Assembly (NCBI GenBank): GCA_029194535.1 | Contig: JARFXR010000002.1 | Span: forward strand, 992,001-1,056,000 | From: Nitrospira sp. | GTDB lineage: Bacteria > Nitrospirota > Nitrospiria > Nitrospirales > Nitrospiraceae | DNA: 64,000 bases | Reading direction: 5' to 3' | Part shown: positions 54,971 to 63,158 of the stretch, one piece after another | Layout: every line of letters begins with the position of its first letter | Position numbering within the stretch: position 1 is the stretch's first letter | The notes under the pieces: generated by a model | Told to the model about the DNA's origin: nothing | Databases searched by the model: none | What the model saw: only the letters and a program-made list of their open reading frames with translations | Program-made: the position numbers and the translations under genes

Positions 54971-55150
54971 ATGGCAACGCAAGTCCGCAGCTGTCCGAAA
55001 TGTTTCCAGTTGATGTGGTTGAAGCAGGACGAGTACGAGCTGCTCGACGAACAGACGATCCGCGCGAAGTGTCCGCACTGCGGTTCCCTGGTTCGATTCA
55101 AACTGATCTCAGAGGGGGCCAATGCGACGGGGCCGAAGATGGGGCATTAA
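54971..55150 (+). CDS. Small zinc-ribbon protein (59 aa)
   Basis: A 59-residue protein with CPKC at residues 8-11 and CPHC at 34-37, a classic two-knuckle zinc ribbon. It ends with TAA at 55148-55150 and has GAGGAAA 4-5 bases before the ATG. The frame, RBS and motif together support a real gene that is easily missed because of its size. It could be a DNA-, RNA- or protein-binding adaptor; nothing in the context decides. Confidence 0.7.
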   Translation: MATQVRSCPKCFQLMWLKQDEYELLDEQTIRAKCPHCGSLVRFKLISEGANATGPKMGH

Positions 55151-55228
55151 TCCAAGCGCGACCCGTTCTTGAACCCCAACCACCCTTCCGATAGATCTCA
55201 GCGCTCATTTCTCAGGACTCAGCACTTC

Positions 55229-55651
55229 TCATAGCCCTCGTCCAGCTCCATCCAATTCCGGCTTGTTCCCCGGCAGGATCTTGTGGAGCGCGGCACGGTA
55301 ATCGAGGAGCCGTTTTTCGTCGGTACGACCGATCGCGGCCTCGTTGTCTCGCTGCATCCGTTCCAGGTGATCGAGCACGGCCAACAGGGGTTGGACCGAA
55401 CCGAGCAGCTTGCCGACTTCAAACGCCTCCAGCGATTCGATCAGCGGCTCGTTCAACCCTTTGTACGGAGTGCCGGCGCTCTGATGGCGAAATCGAGAGA
55501 CGAGCTGCTCATATTCCTCGATGGCTTCCGGTTTGGGCTTGATGCCGGTCGGCACCACGGTCAGGTACACAATCGATGGCAGTTTGGCCGCATAGGCCTT
55601 CAGTTGCGAGGTCAGCCCCCCGACGGTTTCAAGCACATCTGCAACAGTCAT
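55229..55651 (-). CDS. Conserved-looking small helical protein
   Basis: A 140-residue protein, mostly helical, charged and without Cys or signal peptide (VADVLETVGGLTSQLKAYAAKL at the start, LERMQRDNEAAIGRTDEKRLLDYRAAL later). Its ATG overlaps the stop of the pseudouridine synthase gene by 4 bases (ATGA), indicating an operon. I do not recognise the family. Confidence 0.65.
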   Translation of the reverse strand: MTVADVLETVGGLTSQLKAYAAKLPSIVYLTVVPTGIKPKPEAIEEYEQLVSRFRHQSAGTPYKGLNEPLIESLEAFEVGKLLGSVQPLLAVLDHLERMQRDNEAAIGRTDEKRLLDYRAALHKILPGNKPELDGAGRGL

Positions 55652-56649
55652 GAGATCACCTTCTTCGTATAGGACAATGGAGAAGCTCTCGTCTCTCGGC
55701 TCTGGCCGAGAATCGTCCGATCCAGGTGCCGCCTGACCTCCTCCATATCTACGGGGAGCGATACCGTATACTCTCGGAACTCTCCCGTCGAGGGATGCGT
55801 GAAACCCAAGGTCCTGGCATGCAGCATGACCCGGGGAATGTCCAGCCCCTCGATGCGGCAGACCTTGCGTCCTCCGTAGGTGGGGTCGCCGAGAATCGGA
55901 TGGCCCAGCGAAGATACATGCACCCGTAGCTGGTGAGTGCGACCGGTCCGCGGATAGAGTAGGACCTGTGCCGCGAATTTGGCAAACCGACGATGGACGA
56001 CATACTCCGTCACGGACGTGCGAGGCCGGGCCGTGCGCGCGGAGAATTTTTTCCGTTCCTTGGAATCTCGTCCGATGGCCAGATCAATCACTCCTCGGCC
56101 CGTTTTCGGCACGCCCCACACAAGCGCTTCGTAGACTCGCGCAATCGTATGCTGTTTGAATTGCATAGCGAGGTGTCTATGAGCCTGATCATTCTTGGCC
56201 ACGACCATGACGCCGGAAGTCTCCTTATCCAGGCGATGGACCAGCCCGGGCCGTTCCTTGCCGCCGATTGATGAGATGGTGCCGCCCGATGTCTGAAAGT
56301 GGTGGAGGAGGGCGTTGACGAGGGTCCCGGACCAATTGCCGGGAGCCGGATGCGCGACAATGCCGGGGGGCTTGTTCAAGACCAGCAGATGCTCGTCCTC
56401 GAACAGGACCTCCAGGGGGATGGCCTCGCCTTTGATTTCCAGAGGTTCCGGCTTCGGCACATCCATCGTAATCTTGTCGCCCGGCTTGATCTTCTGACTG
56501 GGCTTGACGAATTGATCGTTGATGCGGATGCGGCCCAGTTCAATCAATCGTTGCAGGGCGGACCGCGAAATGTCTCGCTCCCGGTTCACGAGGAACACAT
56601 CCAGCCGCTTCGGCAGTTCTCCGGACGTGACGACAAACTCCGTGATCAT
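55648..56649 (-). CDS. rluD: RluA/RluD-family 23S rRNA pseudouridine synthase
   Basis: Converts uridine to pseudouridine, most likely in 23S rRNA. An N-terminal S4 RNA-binding domain (KRLDVFLVNRERDISRSALQ, to about residue 75) is followed by the synthase domain with the catalytic HRLDKETSGVMVVAKN (Asp nucleophile) and GRTHQLRVHVSSLGHPILGD. The 333-residue length and S4 domain fit RluD (positions 1911/1915/1917) best, though RluC-type specificity cannot be excluded. Confidence 0.93.
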   Translation of the reverse strand: MITEFVVTSGELPKRLDVFLVNRERDISRSALQRLIELGRIRINDQFVKPSQKIKPGDKITMDVPKPEPLEIKGEAIPLEVLFEDEHLLVLNKPPGIVAHPAPGNWSGTLVNALLHHFQTSGGTISSIGGKERPGLVHRLDKETSGVMVVAKNDQAHRHLAMQFKQHTIARVYEALVWGVPKTGRGVIDLAIGRDSKERKKFSARTARPRTSVTEYVVHRRFAKFAAQVLLYPRTGRTHQLRVHVSSLGHPILGDPTYGGRKVCRIEGLDIPRVMLHARTLGFTHPSTGEFREYTVSLPVDMEEVRRHLDRTILGQSRETRASPLSYTKKVIS

Positions 56650-56780
56650 ATCGGGTCCACGCTACTAAAGAGATTCCCCTGAATGCAATCGGAGAGTACT
56701 GTCGATTGCCTCCTCGTGGGAAGAGGGATTATGCTACAGGCCGGAGGCTGGCCCCACCTTTCACGAGAGGAGATCGCGGC

Positions 56781-57356
56781 ATGAGAGGGATCGTCTTCGT
56801 CGCCGGCGTCATAGTGGGCCTCAGCGTGCTGCTCGCGGATCGCGGGGGAGCCTCGGACCGAGAAGGTATCCCTCCCGAAACCGTCGCGGACTACATTCAT
56901 GCCGTCATCGAGGCGGACCGAACGTTCTATACCGTTCATGTGGTCGAGCGAATGCAGAAGGAAGGCGGGTCGGTCGCCGCTGAAGATTGGCGCGCGAAAA
57001 CGAACCGGTTGCCGCTACCCGCCCAGTTCTTGATGGAGTCGAGCGAACTCGCCGCGAAAACCGGGGTCAAGGTCCGCTACCGTCTCATCAGCCTGTGGCC
57101 CATCAACCCTCAGAATGCCCCCTACGACCAAGCGGAGAAGGCCGGGCTCGAAGCCGTGCGCGACCACCCGGATCGAGCGTCGACAGGCACCGTCAAGATC
57201 GGCGATCAGCGCTATTTTCAAGCGATCTACGCCGATCATGCCGTCACGAAAGCCTGCATTGACTGCCACAACCAGCACCCAAGCAGTCCGAAGAAGGATT
57301 TCAAGCTGAATGACGTGATGGGTGGGTTGGTGATCGAGATTCCAATTGGACGATAG
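56781..57356 (+). CDS. Exported monohaem Tll0287-like (DUF3365) protein
   Basis: A 191-residue protein with an N-terminal signal or anchor helix (MRGIVFVAGVIVGLSVLLA). The mature part is a single Tll0287-like/DUF3365 sensor domain, with one c-type haem motif, CIDCH, in KACIDCHNQHPSSPKKDF. YRLISLWPINPQN and VGGLVIEIP-type ends are typical. In other bacteria this domain precedes a histidine kinase or cyclase; here it is free-standing. ATG 56781 has an AGAGGAG RBS. It may be a periplasmic redox or gas sensor, or an electron carrier. Confidence 0.82.
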   Translation: MRGIVFVAGVIVGLSVLLADRGGASDREGIPPETVADYIHAVIEADRTFYTVHVVERMQKEGGSVAAEDWRAKTNRLPLPAQFLMESSELAAKTGVKVRYRLISLWPINPQNAPYDQAEKAGLEAVRDHPDRASTGTVKIGDQRYFQAIYADHAVTKACIDCHNQHPSSPKKDFKLNDVMGGLVIEIPIGR

Positions 57357-57434
57357 TCTAACGATGCTTCACCCCTACGGCGGAGGTGCGAGCAAGAGGC
57401 GGCACAGGGCCGAGACCGCTGTCGAAAGGTCGGG

Positions 57435-58865
57435 ATGAGCATACGGTTCTCCGGGTACGACCCTGAGGGATTTTACGACGAACTGTACGAGGGCAAGGGG
57501 CAGCCACGTGCCGGGAGCTCCTTACTCCTCAGAAAATTTGCCTCCTTACCGGAGGGGGAACTCAGGAAACGTCAGCAGGCGGCGGAGCGCGTCATTCTCA
57601 ACATGGGCATGACGTTCGGCGTCTACGGAAGCACCGACGGGCATGAGCAGGTCTTTCCCTTCGATATTGTGCCCAGGATTGTCGAGGCAAGGGATTGGGA
57701 GCACATCGAGTCCGGGCTTCGCCAGCGCATGCGCGCCTTGAATCTCTTCATCGACGACATCTACCACGATCAGCGCATACTCAAAGACGGAGTGGTCCCC
57801 GGCGAGCTGATTTTTTCCAGCAAGGGTTTCTTGCAGCCCTGCATGGGTCTGAACCCACCGCGAGGCATCTGGTGCCACATTGCCGGGATCGATCTGATCC
57901 GTATCAGCGACGGTCACTACTATGTCCTCGAGGACAATATGCGCTGCCCGTCCGGTGTCGCCTATGTGCTGGAAGCCCGGCAAGTCATGAAGCGGACGTT
58001 CCCAGAGCTGTTTGACGCCTATCGGGTGCGGCCGGTCGACGGCTATCCAAGCCAGCTCTTGGACACGCTCCGCTATCTCTCGGATGTCCCCGATCCCACC
58101 GTCGTGATCTTGACACCCGGAATCTACAACTCAGCCTATTACGAGCACTCCCTGCTCGCACAAAAGATGGGAGTGGAATTGGTCGAAGCCAACGATCTGG
58201 TGGTGGTGGACGGATCCGTACACATGCGGACCACCAAGGGATTGCAGCGCGTGGACGTCATCTATCGGCGGATCAACGACGACTATTTGGACCCGCTCAC
58301 CTTTCGACGCGATTCAGTCCTCGGGGTGCCGGGTCTCATGGAATCGTACAAGAGAGGGAGAGTGGCGCTCGTCAACGCGCCCGGCACCGGCGTATCGGAC
58401 GACAAAGCGATCTACGCCTACGTCCCCAGGATTATCACGTACTACTTGGCGGAGGAACCCATCCTTCGAAACGTCCCCACCTATGTGTGTTCCGAAGAAC
58501 GGGATCGGACCTATGTACTGGAACACCTGGACGAGCTCGTCGTGAAGGCCACGAATGAAGCAGGGGGATATGGAATGATCATCGGACCCCATGCTTCGAA
58601 GCAGGAGCGTGAAGAGTTCGCCCGGCGTATTCAGGCGGATCCGCGGAACTATATCGCGCAACCCACGCTGGCGCTCTCGCGGGTGCCTACCCTCGTGGAG
58701 GATCATTTGGAAGGGCGTCACGTCGATCTGCGTCCCTACGTCTTGTACGCTCAGGATGTCTACGTGCTGCCTGGAGGCATGACACGCGTGGCGTTACGAA
58801 AGGGCTCCCTCGTGGTGAATTCATCGCAAGGAGGCGGGAACAAGGATACATGGGTCCTCTCATGA
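57435..58865 (+). CDS. Circularly permuted ATP-grasp type 2 protein
   Basis: A 476-residue enzyme-like protein of the circularly permuted ATP-grasp family. FPFDIVPRIV, FIDDIYHDQRILKDGV, YVLEDNMRCPSGVAYVLE and VVKATNEAGGYGMIIGPHA are characteristic. The family is assumed to form an amide or peptide-like ligation, often together with alpha-E, transglutaminase and proteasome-like proteins. Here only the alpha-E gene follows, 207 bases downstream. The product is unknown. Confidence 0.92.
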   Translation: MSIRFSGYDPEGFYDELYEGKGQPRAGSSLLLRKFASLPEGELRKRQQAAERVILNMGMTFGVYGSTDGHEQVFPFDIVPRIVEARDWEHIESGLRQRMRALNLFIDDIYHDQRILKDGVVPGELIFSSKGFLQPCMGLNPPRGIWCHIAGIDLIRISDGHYYVLEDNMRCPSGVAYVLEARQVMKRTFPELFDAYRVRPVDGYPSQLLDTLRYLSDVPDPTVVILTPGIYNSAYYEHSLLAQKMGVELVEANDLVVVDGSVHMRTTKGLQRVDVIYRRINDDYLDPLTFRRDSVLGVPGLMESYKRGRVALVNAPGTGVSDDKAIYAYVPRIITYYLAEEPILRNVPTYVCSEERDRTYVLEHLDELVVKATNEAGGYGMIIGPHASKQEREEFARRIQADPRNYIAQPTLALSRVPTLVEDHLEGRHVDLRPYVLYAQDVYVLPGGMTRVALRKGSLVVNSSQGGGNKDTWVLS

Positions 58866-58949
58866 GCAATACCCTAGATGCGGCTCTGCGAAACCGCGTG
58901 CGGTGTGCGTCTAGCATCTATCTCGAAATGGCTGTTCCAGTAAGAACTG

Positions 58950-59018
58950 GTCATGCCCGCGAAAGCGGGCATCCAGAAAGTCCCGAAAAGACTGGATTTC
59001 CACCTGCGCGGGAATGAC
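58950..59018. repeat. REP-like composite hairpin
   Basis: GTCATGCCCGCGAAAGCGGG starts a hairpin; the right part has CTGGAT...GCGCGGGAATGAC. The outer arms GTCATGCCCGCG and CGCGGGAATGAC pair with one mismatch, and inner ATCCAG/CTGGAT pair perfectly. Such GCGGG-rich intergenic palindromes are typical substrates of RAYT transposases, one of which is at 15266-16102. Confidence 0.7.
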
Positions 59019-59072
59019 GACAACGGACCTCACCCCATCATGAAAGAATTTTGAGATAGGTTCTAATCACAT

Positions 59073-60053
59073 ATGCTGAGTCGCGTGGCCAGTTCCATCT
59101 ATTGGCTGAACCGTTATGTCGAACGTGCCGAGAACTATGCTCGATTCATCGAGGTGAATCTGATCCTCACCCTCGACCTTCCTAGGGGAACCGCCGAGCA
59201 ATGGGAACCGTTGGTCGCCACGACAGGCGACCATGAGGTGTTTGCGGACCGCTACGGCAAAGCGACGAGGGAGACCGTGATCCGATTTCTTTCCGCCGAC
59301 GCGGCAAACCCCAATTCGATCCTGTCCTGTCTCGTGGCCGCCCGTGAGAACGCACGGTCGGTCAGGGAAATCATCTCCACCGATATGTGGGAACAGGTCA
59401 ACCGCTTTCATTTGATGGTCAAGAACGCCGTGTCCATGGGACTCTCCAGCCACAACCTCCACGCGTTTCTGTTGGACGTCAAGGCCGCCAGTCATCTCTT
59501 CCTGGGAATCACCGATGCCACCATGTCGCATGGAGAAGGCTGGCACTTCGCCAGGCTTGGCCGCCTGCTGGAACGAGCGGACAAGACATCCCGCATCCTC
59601 GACGTGAAGTATTTCATGTTGCTCCCGACCGTAAGCGAAGTCGGCACACCGTTCGATATCATCCAGTGGTCCGCACTGTTGAAGTCCGCCAGCGCCCTCG
59701 AGATGTATTGCAAACAGCATGGCCGCATTTCGCCCAATCGGGTGGCCGAATTTCTGATTCTCAACCCGAACTTTCCACGAACCATCCGCTATTGCCTGAT
59801 CAAGGCTGAAGATTCACTGCATGCGATCGCCGGATCGGCAAGCGATCGGCATAGCAATTTGGCGGAAAAGCGGTTGGGGCGGTTACGATCTGAAATGGAC
59901 TACATCGATATGGCGGACATCTTGTCGGGCGGGTTGCACGAGTTTTTCGATGACTTTCAATTCAAGCTCAATCGGATCGACGACGCCATTTACGAAACAT
60001 TCTTCGCCCTGCATCCGGTTGAAGGGGTCACGGCGAAAGAGAAGGTGCAGTGA
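59073..60053 (+). CDS. Alpha-E domain protein (DUF403)
   Basis: A 326-residue, all-helical protein. MLSRVASSIYWLNRYVERAENYARFIEVNL is the recognised alpha-E opening (given in parts: LSRVASSIYWLNRYVERAEN). Long amphipathic helices with conserved Arg/Glu follow. It nearly always accompanies the circularly permuted ATP-grasp protein, as here, and is thought to act with it in a ligation or peptide-modification pathway of unknown product. Confidence 0.92.
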   Translation: MLSRVASSIYWLNRYVERAENYARFIEVNLILTLDLPRGTAEQWEPLVATTGDHEVFADRYGKATRETVIRFLSADAANPNSILSCLVAARENARSVREIISTDMWEQVNRFHLMVKNAVSMGLSSHNLHAFLLDVKAASHLFLGITDATMSHGEGWHFARLGRLLERADKTSRILDVKYFMLLPTVSEVGTPFDIIQWSALLKSASALEMYCKQHGRISPNRVAEFLILNPNFPRTIRYCLIKAEDSLHAIAGSASDRHSNLAEKRLGRLRSEMDYIDMADILSGGLHEFFDDFQFKLNRIDDAIYETFFALHPVEGVTAKEKVQ

Positions 60054-60069
60054 CGCACCGACTCCCGGC

Positions 60070-60110
60070 AAGGTGCCGGCCCCAATCCGGAAAGGTGCCG
60101 GCCCCAATCC
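60070..60110. repeat. Two-copy tandem repeat (22-bp period)
   Basis: AAGGTGCCGGCCCCAATCC occurs twice, at 60070-60088 and 60092-60110. It lies right after the alpha-E gene, in a region of 260 bases without an intact gene. Confidence 0.7.
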
Positions 60111-60156
60111 GAAAATGATCGGCGACGCCTGTGGCAGGCCGGGTGGACCAAGGGGG

Positions 60157-60279
60157 TCAAGTCGCTGTGAGTTTGACTCTGCCGACACTACCGAACTTCA
60201 CACATCGCCTTGCCTGCCGAAGCTCATAGTCATATTGCATCGCAAGCCAGGTTTCGGGTGAGCGCCAAAAACTGAACAT
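60157..60279 (-). pseudogene. Remnant of a HigA/VapI-like antitoxin
   Basis: The minus-strand frame ending at 60157 reads FSFWRSPETWLAMQYDYELR followed by QARR. This resembles the C-terminal region of HigA-type XRE antitoxins, where a Ser/Thr-Pro-E-x-WL-x-x-Q-x-x-YDL motif follows the helix-turn-helix. The N-terminal HTH is missing upstream, and the next gene begins at 60315, so this is probably a truncated relic. The match is by eye only. Confidence 0.45.
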
Positions 60280-60314
60280 GTATGGGCTGGTTCCTTCTGC
60301 GGCCGCCCACGTGA

Positions 60315-60533
60315 TTATTGGGGCGTGGACCCCATCGCGTCCCACTCCTGCTTGGTGATCAGTCGCTTGGGCTTCAACGCGCCGGTGGCATAGGCAAGGC
60401 GCAGCGCTTCCTCCAGCCAGGCTATCCGTTGGGTCGGCGTGGCCGCGAGCGTGGCGCCCAGGAGACTTTGATCCTCAGCGGTCCAATTCGCCTGATGCGC
60501 CGTCTTCAGAGAAATTGGCTGCTCGCCGGCCAT
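60315..60533 (-). CDS. Small partner gene of the nucleotidyltransferase
   Basis: A 72-residue soluble helical protein (LGATLAATPTQRIAWLEEALRLAYATGALKP, quoted by its central helices TPTQRIAWLEEALRLAY). It starts one base after the nucleotidyltransferase stop (TGACATG), so the two form a tight two-gene unit, as in many toxin-antitoxin pairs. No DNA-binding motif is recognised. Role as partner is inferred from the layout. Confidence 0.6.
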   Translation of the reverse strand: MAGEQPISLKTAHQANWTAEDQSLLGATLAATPTQRIAWLEEALRLAYATGALKPKRLITKQEWDAMGSTPQ

Positions 60534-60534
60534 G

Positions 60535-61035
60535 TCAGCGATCTGCCTTCCGTTGCCGAATAGATTCCAGATGGGTGACGTCTTCCAAATCCTGCGGTCT
60601 GCCGGCGTGCCGCTTCAGGACAATCAGGTCATTCAGAGAGGCAACTCGGACTGTCGTTTGACCCACAATGGCTTCTTGCGAACGAGCCCACAGTTCTTCA
60701 AAGGGAACCTCCGGCTTGAGCAGCAAGTCCACCACCCTCATTGGATTGGCCGGATCGACGAGACAAAACGCTCTCATATGCTTCTCGCGCCACCATGATT
60801 CACGTGTTGTCGGATCGACAAACGCGTTCGCCGAGACCGGAATTTGCGGGCGAAATCCTTGACCCTCCAGCGCCCTGATCGTTTTGGCCACTTCCTCTGG
60901 AGCAAGATCGATGGCCAAATCGACATCAGCAGTCAGTCTCGCATGTCCGTGCAGCACTGTCGCCAGCCCGCCTACAACGACATATCGCACTTTTGCTGCA
61001 TTGAGAATCTGGAATATGGGCTCGAAGACCGACAC
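60535..61035 (-). CDS. Nucleotidyltransferase of the AbiEii/MNT type
   Basis: A 166-residue protein with the polymerase-beta-like nucleotidyltransferase core: VVVGGLATVLHGHARLTADVDLAID, with GG at residues 22-23 and the metal Asp pair at 37 and 39 (DVD). A third acidic residue is likely in MRVVDLLL. Such domains occur in AbiEii-type toxins, MNT antitoxins and tRNA-targeting MenT toxins, as well as in housekeeping proteins. The tight downstream gene and the island context favour a toxin-antitoxin or defence role, but which partner is toxic is unknown. Confidence 0.75.
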   Translation of the reverse strand: MSVFEPIFQILNAAKVRYVVVGGLATVLHGHARLTADVDLAIDLAPEEVAKTIRALEGQGFRPQIPVSANAFVDPTTRESWWREKHMRAFCLVDPANPMRVVDLLLKPEVPFEELWARSQEAIVGQTTVRVASLNDLIVLKRHAGRPQDLEDVTHLESIRQRKADR

Positions 61036-61200
61036 GGCGCTATTCTAGCGAATACTCACACAATTAGCAGCCAGTCGAGTGAATGGTGTCAGGATCGGTG
61101 AAGGGCGTGCCGGGGCCGCGTCGCGACGTACACTCGGTACATGTGGGTTTCCGCCGCAGATCGAGGGGCAAGGGAAAATCCCGATTCCGTGCTTCGGGCT

Positions 61201-61261
61201 GGATGGTCATCGGCCCCGGCTGGTAACTCCGCACTTGCTCAGCAAAGACTCCCGGTACATT
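61201..61261. repeat. Left copy of a 61-bp direct repeat
   Basis: It aligns without gaps with 62419-62479 (51 of 61 bases identical by eye). The shared core is GCTCAG(C/G)AAAGACTCCC followed by GGTAC. Between the two copies is a 1.2-kb segment with a palindromic repeat and the DUF3800 gene. Confidence 0.7.
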
Positions 61262-61264
61262 AGC

Positions 61265-61387
61265 AGGCTGTTGACAAAGGCCTCCAGCTGCGTTCTCGCG
61301 TCGCTTAGAGGCTCACCGTACGGCAGAGAGTACGATTCCGCCTCTGCGCTCGCTGCGGCCTTGCTGGACGGCCTTTCTGAACAGCCT
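61265..61387. repeat. Palindromic (MITE-like) intergenic repeat
   Basis: AGGCTGTTGACAAAGGCC (61265-61282) is matched on the other side by GGCCTTTCTGAACAGCCT (61370-61387), complementary at 15 of 18 positions; inner TCCAGC/GCTGGA continue the stem. The element has no coding capacity of its own, though it opens spurious frames. I recall similar GC-rich palindromes between genes in Nitrospira genomes. No gene is seen from 61388 to 61730. Confidence 0.65.
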
Positions 61388-61802
61388 GCAAGGTATTCTG
61401 CTGGCATTTGCGATCTCAGACGCGACTTCGTTTCCAAGGTCCTCGTATAGTTTGTCAACACACTGTTAGTATTCTCCCCTGTCGAACCACAATGGCAAGC
61501 GGGAGGAGCCGCTGCTCTGGTCGCCACAGCATTTCTGTCGGAATAGCGATGGGTTGTGACTTGGCCGCCTGCAGAACCTCAATCAACATCAACGTACATT
61601 TGACAGGTACGGCACCGGTACTGTACGGTTATCGCTACAAAGACCCAGCTTCCGAACTGTCACCGTATGGTGCGCGTCCCCGAGAATCCTCGGGATAGGG
61701 GCTGGGTCGAATTTTTACCTCCCTCGCCACCTACTGAAACTCCCACACATCTTCGATATGCTTCGCGATGAGGTTTCTGTACTGAATGGCGTCCGGTTTT
61801 TC

Positions 61803-62363
61803 TTACTCGGCATGCCTCCGTAGCGTACCGGCCACCATATCCGCCAGTTGAATAAGCACGTTATTCTTTGAATCCACGATCCGCACATCCTCCAGAATTG
61901 GCTCCCCATCACGGTTGATCTGAAGCTGTTTCCGAAGGTACGAGAAAAGTTCCCGCCGAAATTCCCGATCTTCGTGCCCGTCCATTTTCAGGCGGGCTTT
62001 CTGAATGGTCCCAAAGCTATGCTGCAACACCATCTTGATAGCATATCGATAGAAATTGTCCTTGGACTGCCGGAGCTCCGGACTATAAATCACGCTCTTT
62101 CGCATCACGATCGCACGCACACGAAACGTGGATTGCGCCACACGTGTGAGGAAGGCCTTCCGAAAGCGATCGCAACACTTGCTGAACTTGAATTCGAAAT
62201 GATCGGTCAGGCCCAACTCACGCCGCAGTTTCTTGATCTCCACGGCACAGGTCTCAGCTTCCAAATGATCGTCAAAGATCACCAAGGCGATCACGAAGCA
62301 GGGAGAGGAGCCCTTCTTTACCTTAAAGCCGGGGTCTCCGGAATCATCGAGAAAGACCAGCAT
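61803..62363 (-). pseudogene. DUF3800 protein gene with a premature stop
   Basis: A 186-residue frame with the DUF3800 signature: MLVFLDDSGDPGF (acidic pair of an RNase H-like fold) at the N terminus and VLIQLADMVAGTLRRHAE near the C terminus. The TAA at 61803 cuts the protein; the same frame continues with EKPDAIQYRNL and IAKHIEDVWEFQ to a second stop at 61731, which is the usual end of the family. The stop is therefore probably a mutation removing 23 residues. The core is intact, so activity may remain. DUF3800 proteins often travel with mobile or defence genes. Confidence 0.7.
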
Positions 62364-62418
62364 CTGTGTCCGGTTCCTGGTGTCCTGAGCTAAACCGCGG
62401 GAGTCAGCGCTTCAAGCC

Positions 62419-62479
62419 GGTTGGTCATCGGACCAGACCGGTGACCCCGCACTGGCTCAGGAAAGACTCCCGGTACTTT
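62419..62479. repeat. Right copy of the 61-bp direct repeat
   Basis: Second copy of the repeat at 61201-61261. It lies between the DUF3800 gene and the DprA-like gene and overlaps neither. Confidence 0.7.
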
Positions 62480-62502
62480 GTATTCGTCCGAACAGCGGGT
62501 GA

Positions 62503-63138
62503 CTAAAACTTAAGAGCGAACTCATCGACAGATCCCTCCACCGATCGTGCGCCCAGCTTGAGAAGCGCGCCGTTCGCTTCACTCGCCAGCGTGGAGACAG
62601 GCTTCTTCCATGAGGTGAGAACCCGGCACAGTTCGAAGGTTTTGCTGTCAGGAGCGGCGTAGGGAACGACAATGTGCTCGGCCAGGGCGGCCACAAAGCG
62701 ATTGCGACGCAGAGCGGTGTCAACGGTTGCGCGGCGCACTGTGTCAGAAAACGGCGAGAGGTACAAAAGCCGACCTTCTTCAAAAGCGGGCTTATGTTCC
62801 GACGGTATCCGCATCCCCTGAAGTCCCCTAGCTGGGCACACAATGACCGGCTGCATTCCGCGTAGAAGAATCCGCAAACACTCTTGTTCCATCGGCGAAT
62901 GAAAACCGCCAATAACCGGCACACCAGCCTCACGTAACTTCTTCGCAAGGTCGTAGGTTTGGAGGATGATGTTGCCAGGACATTTCACCGAACAGATAAG
63001 AGCGAGGGGTTTGCTGTTGAGGATTTCGGGATTCCCAATGGAGGCAATCCGAGAAGGAGCCTCAGCGCCGAGGTACTGAGCCAGCTGTGAAGGGAACCGC
63101 GCATCTCTAGAAGAACGCCACACAAGAGCTGTCGGCAT
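62503..63138 (-). CDS. DprA/SMF-like Rossmann (SLOG) protein
   Basis: A 211-residue protein with a SLOG-type Rossmann fold: LALICSVKCPGNIILQTYDLAKKL, then AGVPVIGGFHSPMEQECLRIL and QPVIVCPARGL, which matches the central domain of DNA-processing protein DprA. The single-stranded DNA-loading extras of full-length DprA (N-terminal SAM and C-terminal winged helix) are absent. It starts 21 bases after the DarG stop, so both are one transcription unit. SLOG proteins occur in many defence systems as nucleotide sensors or ssDNA binders; a role beside DarG is inferred. Confidence 0.75.
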   Translation of the reverse strand: MPTALVWRSSRDARFPSQLAQYLGAEAPSRIASIGNPEILNSKPLALICSVKCPGNIILQTYDLAKKLREAGVPVIGGFHSPMEQECLRILLRGMQPVIVCPARGLQGMRIPSEHKPAFEEGRLLYLSPFSDTVRRATVDTALRRNRFVAALAEHIVVPYAAPDSKTFELCRVLTSWKKPVSTLASEANGALLKLGARSVEGSVDEFALKF

Positions 63139-63158
63139 GCTGTCTGTGAACCCACGAT

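Noticed and set aside
61207-61698. Short frames across the direct and palindromic repeats
   Set aside because: They are opened by the repeat sequence itself, on both strands, with no start signals.
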